A DNA stretch of 10,913 nt, taken from contig JBFWKS010000130.1 in NCBI GenBank assembly GCA_050252545.1, positions 1-10,913 on the forward strand. The letters run 5' to 3'. This stretch comes from Patulibacter sp050252545 (GTDB lineage Bacteria; Actinomycetota; Thermoleophilia; Solirubrobacterales; Solirubrobacteraceae). The notes beneath the pieces were generated by a model. The model searched no databases. It worked only from the letters and a program-made list of their open reading frames with translations, and had not been told where the DNA came from. This document shows, piece after piece, positions 6,649-10,913 of this stretch (positions within the stretch are counted from its first letter, which is position 1; the number at the start of each line of letters is the position of its first letter). The position numbers and the translations under genes are program-made.

Positions 6649-7566
6649 ATGCGCATCGACGAGATCATCCGATCGGCGACGGAGCCGTCCTTCTCCTTCG
6701 AGTTCTTCCCGCCGAAGACCGACGAGGCCGAAGCGAAGCTCCACGAAGCGTTGGCGACCCTTCGCAACCTCGCCCCGACCTTCGTGTCGGTGACCTATGG
6801 GGCCGGTGGCAGTACCCGCGACCGGACGCTCAACGTCATCAAGACGCTCCGCGAGGAGCACGATCTGGAGGCGATGGCGCACTTCACCTGCGTCGGCGCC
6901 ACCGTCGACGAGCTGCGGGCGGTGCTCGACCAGATGCGCGATGTCGGCATCGACAACGTCCTGGCGCTGCGCGGCGACCCGCCGCCCGGGACCGGGGCCT
7001 TCACGCCCGTCGAGGGCGGCCTGGCGTCCTCCACCGAGCTGGCGACGCTCATCGCCGAGGACTACGACTTCTGCGTCGCCGGGGCGACCTACCCCGAGGT
7101 CCACCCGGACTCGGCCGACATCGAGTCCGACGTCGCGGCCGCCAAGGCCAAGGTCGCCGCCGGCGCCCGGTTCCTCATCACGCAGCTGTTCTTCGACAAT
7201 CGCCGCTACTTCGAGCTCCTCGCCCGGCTGCTGGACGCCGGCGTCGACGTGCCCGTGATCCCGGGGATCCTCCCGATCACGACCATCGGGCAGGTCCGCG
7301 GGTTCGTGGGGCAGACGGCAACGATCCCCGACGACTACCTGCGAGAGCTGGAGCTGCGCGCCGAGGATCCCGATGCCCTTGCCGATCTGGGCGTCAGCTT
7401 CGCCGCGCTGCAGTGCTCCGAGCTGTTGGCGGGCGGCGCGCCTGGGATCCACTTCTACACGATGAACCGCAGCCCGGCGACGCGCGCGATCCTGTCGACG
7501 CTGCGCCTGCACCGCCCGTGGGAGCGTGCGGACGGGACGCCCGTCGGCGAGGTCGTCGCGGGCTGA
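6649..7566 (+). CDS. metF: 5,10-methylenetetrahydrofolate reductase (MetF)
   Basis: FAD-dependent cytoplasmic enzyme that reduces 5,10-methylene-THF to 5-methyl-THF, the methyl donor for methionine synthesis. It has 305 residues, typical of the bacterial single-domain form. Visible landmarks are FSFEFFPPKT (15-24) with catalytic Glu18; VSVTYGAGGSTRDRT (46-60); HFTCVG (78-83); the flavin-contacting RGDPPPG with Asp110; ITQLFFDN with Gln179; the IPGILPITT strand; and near the C-terminus GAPGIHFYTMNRS. The ATG at 6649 is chosen because the conserved domain begins directly after it and a -10-like TACCAT lies just upstream. In-frame starts at 6595 and 6643 are possible but would add non-conserved residues. 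No other methionine-cycle gene is in the window, and a large hairpin begins at its stop codon, so it appears monocistronic. Confidence 0.95.
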   Translation: MRIDEIIRSATEPSFSFEFFPPKTDEAEAKLHEALATLRNLAPTFVSVTYGAGGSTRDRTLNVIKTLREEHDLEAMAHFTCVGATVDELRAVLDQMRDVGIDNVLALRGDPPPGTGAFTPVEGGLASSTELATLIAEDYDFCVAGATYPEVHPDSADIESDVAAAKAKVAAGARFLITQLFFDNRRYFELLARLLDAGVDVPVIPGILPITTIGQVRGFVGQTATIPDDYLRELELRAEDPDALADLGVSFAALQCSELLAGGAPGIHFYTMNRSPATRAILSTLRLHRPWERADGTPVGEVVAG

Positions 7567-7605
7567 CCACGGTCGCCGTCGCCTCCGCGACGGCGCCGCG
7601 GTCAC
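7564..7605 (+). terminator. Long hairpin beginning at the metF stop codon
   Basis: The two arms are 7564-7582 and 7587-7605. The inner stem CGCCGTCGC/GCGACGGCG is 9 bp with a CTCC loop (7583-7586). Past a bulged T it continues as CGG/CCG, an A-C mismatch, then TGACC/GGTCA, so the TGA stop lies in the stem. It has no T-tract. It is a good candidate for metF transcript termination or 3'-end stabilisation. Confidence 0.5.
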
Positions 7606-7680
7606 CCGTCGCCGGGTCGTCCGCCACCGGAGGCCGGCCTCGGTCTCGCGCCACGTTCACGATCGGGCGTGGGCGCCGGA

Positions 7681-7686
7681 TACCCT
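7681..7686 (+). promoter_or_regulatory. Possible -10 element of the antitoxin-like/metallopeptidase operon
   Basis: TACCCT fits TANNNT about 55 nt before the ATG at 7742. A weak -35-like TTCACG lies at 7656-7661 with a long 19 bp spacer. It falls in the 175 bp gap after metF, which otherwise holds only the metF hairpin. Confidence 0.35.
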
Positions 7687-7741
7687 GACGGCACGGATCC
7701 GCGGGCCCGTCCCGGACCGACACCGTCCCCAGGAGCACACC

Positions 7742-7987
7742 ATGGCGTTCAACCTGAAGAATCTGGCGAAGAAGGCACGAACCGTCGCCGGCGAGCAGAA
7801 CGAGAAGATCGACTCGACGATCGACAAGGCCGTGAAGGCCGTCGACGACAAGACGGGCGGCAAGCACGGCGACAAGCTCCGCGGCGGTGCCGACAAGCTC
7901 AAGGGCGCCGTCGACAAGGTCGCCGACCGCAAGCCCGACGCACGGGACGCGGACACCGACGCGGACGGGACGTCGAAGCCGTCGTGA
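7742..7987 (+). CDS. MT0933-like antitoxin-family protein
   Basis: Small, highly charged cytoplasmic protein of 81 residues, rich in Lys, Asp and Ala with a regular helical pattern. The run IDKAVKAVDDKTGGKHGDKL (residues 23-42) matches the hallmark of the MT0933-like antitoxin family, in which a DKTGGK(Y/H)xDK core is repeated across actinobacteria. The C-terminal 20 residues are Asp/Ala-rich and probably disordered. The ATG at 7742 has AGGAG (7731-7735) 6 nt upstream. The family name rests on toxin-antitoxin annotation in mycobacteria. Many members have no toxin next to them, so an antitoxin role here is unproven; no Rv0910-like toxin gene is adjacent. Its stop overlaps the start of a metallopeptidase gene (GTGA), suggesting translational coupling. 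Confidence 0.78.
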   Translation: MAFNLKNLAKKARTVAGEQNEKIDSTIDKAVKAVDDKTGGKHGDKLRGGADKLKGAVDKVADRKPDARDADTDADGTSKPS

Positions 7988-8772
7988 GGGGGGAGCCGGC
8001 CGCTCCGGACGCCGGAGCGGCCGGTGACCGGCCCGCCGGGCCGGGTACCACCGCGCCGACCGCGGGCGACGGAGGCGCGGCCCTGGCCGCGCGGCCGTTC
8101 CTGCTGCGCCGGCACGCCCGCGCGCGCCGGATCACCGTCCGGGTCGACGTCGACCACGGGCTGACGGTCACGATCCCATCGCGCGCGACGCGTGCCGACG
8201 CGCGACGGGCGGTCGTCGAACTGGAGGCGTGGATCGCGCCGCGGGTCGAGGAGTGGGAGGCGCGACGCCGGAGCGTGCGGTCAGATGCCGGGCTGCCCTA
8301 CCGCGGACGCATGCTGCGGCCGACGCCGGAGCCCGGCCGCCGACGCGTGGTCCGCGTCGGTGACGAGCTGCTCGTGCCCGAGGACGCCACCGAGCGCGAC
8401 CGGGTGCTGCGGGCGTGGTTCCGGGCCCGGGCGCGCGAGACGGTGGCGCCGCTGCTGGCGGATGCCGCCGCGACGGTCGGCCGGCCGGTTGGACGGCTGC
8501 GGATCACCGACACGCGCAGCCGCTGGGGCAGCTGCTCGGCGACCGGGACGGTCAGCGTGTCGTGGCGGTTGCTGCTCGCACCGGAGGGCTGCCTGGAGTA
8601 CGTCGTGTGGCACGAGGCATGCCACCTGGTCCACCAGCACCACCGACCGACGTTCTGGGCACTCCTCGACGAGGTGCACCCCGGGTGGCGCGAACCGGCT
8701 GGGTGGCTACGCCGCCACGGGGCCGATCTTCGGCTGTGGCTTCCGGCGGCCGGGGCGGGCGCGGACGCCTAG
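7984..8772 (+). CDS. YgjP/DUF45-type zinc metallopeptidase (M48-like)
   Basis: Predicted zinc metalloprotein of 262 residues. Residues about 38-55 (RPFLLRRHARARRITVRVD) match the opening of the YgjP/DUF45 domain. RWGSCS (180-185) is its signature, and WHEACHLVHQHHRPTFW (209-225) holds the HExxH zinc site: His210, Glu211, His214, with His220 as probable third ligand. There is no signal peptide or membrane segment, so it is expected in the cytoplasm; the substrate is unknown. The start is the GTG at 7984 overlapping the antitoxin-like gene's stop. No ATG or other GTG lies between it and the domain, so this is the only reasonable start. It gives a 37-residue Ala/Gly/Pro-rich, probably disordered N-terminus, part of which is encoded by a strong hairpin. 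The last 66 bp overlap the convergent acetyltransferase gene. Confidence 0.85.
   Translation: MRGEPAAPDAGAAGDRPAGPGTTAPTAGDGGAALAARPFLLRRHARARRITVRVDVDHGLTVTIPSRATRADARRAVVELEAWIAPRVEEWEARRRSVRSDAGLPYRGRMLRPTPEPGRRRVVRVGDELLVPEDATERDRVLRAWFRARARETVAPLLADAAATVGRPVGRLRITDTRSRWGSCSATGTVSVSWRLLLAPEGCLEYVVWHEACHLVHQHHRPTFWALLDEVHPGWREPAGWLRRHGADLRLWLPAAGAGADA
7996..8024 (+). terminator. Perfect 13 bp hairpin at the antitoxin/metallopeptidase junction
   Basis: CCGGCCGCTCCGG (7996-8008) and CCGGAGCGGCCGG (8012-8024) are exact reverse complements around a 3 nt ACG loop. The hairpin begins 8 nt after the antitoxin-like stop and lies in codons 5-14 of the metallopeptidase gene. It has no T-tract. It could end most transcripts after the first gene, act as an attenuator, or hinder ribosomes at the second start. 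Confidence 0.55.
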
Positions 8773-9348
8773 CGGCATCGGGCGGCGGGCCGGCTGCAGG
8801 CCGCGCAGCCTGCGGGCCGCGACGAGTCGTTGCAGGCGATCGGTCGCCGGCGGCACCGTCGTGCGGACCTCGTTGGTGATGCCCTCGTTGACCACCTGCA
8901 GCTCGCCACCCATCCGGGCGAACAGCGCCACCGACCCGCGGTTGTCGCTGTACATCGAGCCGGTCAGGACCCGCACCCCGCGACCGACCGCACGATCGGC
9001 CAGACCGATCGCCAGCGCGCTGCCCAGGCCGACGCCCTGGTACTCGTCCGACACGATGAATGCGGCCTCGGCGGCGTCGGGGCGCCCTCGGTCCCGGATC
9101 CAGCGGCCGACGGCGACGATCACCTCGGGCCGGTCGGGCTCGACCGCGACGAGCGCCACGTGATCGATCCGGTCGACGTGCGTCAGGTAGTGCAGCTCAC
9201 CGCTGGACAGGCTCGGCTTGGGCGACAGGAACCGGCTGCGGAGCGACTCCGCCGTCACGGTGGAGTGGGCGCGGGCGAGCAGGGGCGCGTCCTCCGGCGA
9301 GATGTCGCGGAGCAGGACACGGCGTCCGTCGTGCAGGGGAATCAGCAC
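8707..9348 (-). CDS. GNAT-family N-acetyltransferase
   Basis: Acetyl-CoA-dependent N-acetyltransferase of 213 residues with unknown acceptor. DGRRVLLRDISPEDAPLL (7-24), LRSRFLSPKPSLS (36-48) and DHVALVAV (62-69) resemble the GNAT domain of protein lysine acetyltransferases of the Pat type. The acetyl-CoA binding motif A is VSDEYQGVGLGSAL (99-112; Gln104, Gly107, Gly109), followed by Asn136. No cyclic-nucleotide-binding domain or acyl-CoA synthetase part is present. The start is a GTG at 9348; no clear ribosome site precedes it, and an inverted repeat CAACG-A-CGTTG (9351-9361) lies immediately upstream. The last 45 residues form a basic, Arg/Pro-rich tail beyond the fold, and the final 21 are encoded in the overlap with the convergent metallopeptidase gene. 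The tail may be functional or a product of stop-codon drift in the overlap. Confidence 0.83.
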   Translation of the reverse strand: MLIPLHDGRRVLLRDISPEDAPLLARAHSTVTAESLRSRFLSPKPSLSSGELHYLTHVDRIDHVALVAVEPDRPEVIVAVGRWIRDRGRPDAAEAAFIVSDEYQGVGLGSALAIGLADRAVGRGVRVLTGSMYSDNRGSVALFARMGGELQVVNEGITNEVRTTVPPATDRLQRLVAARRLRGLQPARRPMPLGVRARPGRRKPQPKIGPVAA

Positions 9349-9407
9349 ACCAACGACGTTGACAGCGGATGGGGCCGCCGACGGTGGGTGTCGTCACAGG
9401 GCCCGTG

Positions 9408-9501
9408 TGGCGTTGGGCACACCATCTGGCGCGTTGGGGCGTCCTGGCGGCTTGGCGTTCCGTGGCGCGTGGGCGTCCGGTCGGCTCGGCGTTCCGTGGC
9501 G
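9408..9501. repeat. Degenerate TGGCG-based direct repeats between the acetyltransferase and gltA
   Basis: TGGCG recurs at 9408, 9427, 9445, 9453, 9463 and 9497; several copies are 18-19 bp apart and followed by G-rich words such as GTTGGG. Within it, GGCGTTCCGTGGCG occurs exactly twice (9454-9467 and 9488-9501, 34 bp apart). This is part of the 265 bp gap 9349-9613, in which I see no convincing gene. The function is unknown; it may be decayed or slipped repeat sequence. Confidence 0.5.
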
Positions 9502-9536
9502 GGTTTGCCCCGCGGGTTGGGGGAAACCCGCCACGG
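9494..9536 (-). terminator. Long palindrome downstream of gltA
   Basis: CCGTGGCGGGTTT (9494-9506) and AAACCCGCCACGG (9524-9536) are exact reverse complements, a 13 bp stem. The loop can add CCCC/GGGG pairs (9508-9511 with 9520-9523). It lies about 80 nt past the gltA stop in the direction of gltA transcription and has no long T-tract. It may terminate gltA or be a mobile palindromic repeat. Confidence 0.45.
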
Positions 9537-9600
9537 GCTGCGGGTTGCGGGGCCTACGCGGGCGCGTTGCCTCAGGGGCCCGGCGAGAACCCGCCACGGG
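9525..9600. repeat. Repeated palindrome arm AACCCGCCACGGG
   Basis: The 13-mer AACCCGCCACGGG occurs at 9525-9537 and again at 9588-9600, 63 bp apart. Both copies can pair with the single opposite arm at 9494-9506, so two alternative hairpins are possible in a transcript across the region. Between them lies G-rich sequence with GGG runs at 9535, 9542 and 9549. Confidence 0.55.
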
Positions 9601-9613
9601 TCGCGTGGGCGGC

Positions 9614-10913
<1,300 letters not shown>

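Noticed and set aside
5352..7605. Minus-strand frames covering the hydrolase and metF genes
   Set aside because: Antisense shadows rich in Arg, Gly and Val. The minus-strand frame is real only from 5351 down to 4986.
7742..7987. Classical toxin-antitoxin locus
   Set aside because: Only the antitoxin-family member is recognisable; the neighbour is a YgjP/DUF45 metallopeptidase, not a known toxin family, so I did not call a toxin-antitoxin system.
9359..9364. Perfect TTGACA word (plus strand) as a promoter -35
   Set aside because: No suitable -10 lies about 17 bp downstream and no plus-strand gene follows; gltA is on the minus strand.

Overview
The window is very GC-rich (G or C at nearly every third codon position, frequent GTG starts, long spurious antisense frames). 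It reads as a chromosomal piece of a high-GC actinobacterium. The MT0933-type antitoxin-like protein, leaderless-looking starts and GTGA stop/start overlaps all fit that; a Thermoleophilia-like lineage is only a guess. I see no tRNA, rRNA, CRISPR array, insertion sequence or phage gene.

Layout. (1) 44-3830, plus strand: a complete three-gene ferric-iron-type ABC importer. It has a lipoprotein binding protein with a Tyr-Tyr pair, a fused double permease and an ATPase whose GTG start overlaps the permease stop. (2) 3844-5351, minus strand: a two-gene unit of an unrecognised 121-residue protein followed by an M29-type aminopeptidase, converging on the ABC operon with a 13 bp gap. (3) 5352-5448: a divergent promoter region. 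(4) 5449-6527, plus: a possible 21-codon leaderless leader ORF whose stop overlaps (ATGA) the start of a metallo-beta-lactamase-fold hydrolase, then a hairpin. (5) 6649-7566, plus: metF (5,10-methylenetetrahydrofolate reductase), apparently leaderless, with a long hairpin starting at its stop codon. (6) 7742-8772, plus: an 81-residue MT0933-like antitoxin-family protein overlapping (GTGA) a YgjP/DUF45-type zinc metallopeptidase, with a perfect 13 bp hairpin at the junction. (7) 8707-9348, minus: a GNAT acetyltransferase overlapping the metallopeptidase tail to tail by 66 bp. (8) 9349-9613: a repeat- and hairpin-rich non-coding stretch. (9) 9614-10913, minus: citrate synthase gltA, with its 5' end beyond the window.

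Most of the window is housekeeping: iron uptake, peptide turnover, one-carbon metabolism and TCA-cycle entry. The parts least explained by known genes are the antitoxin-like/metallopeptidase bicistron with its internal hairpin, the leader ORF before the hydrolase, and the structured repeats downstream of gltA.
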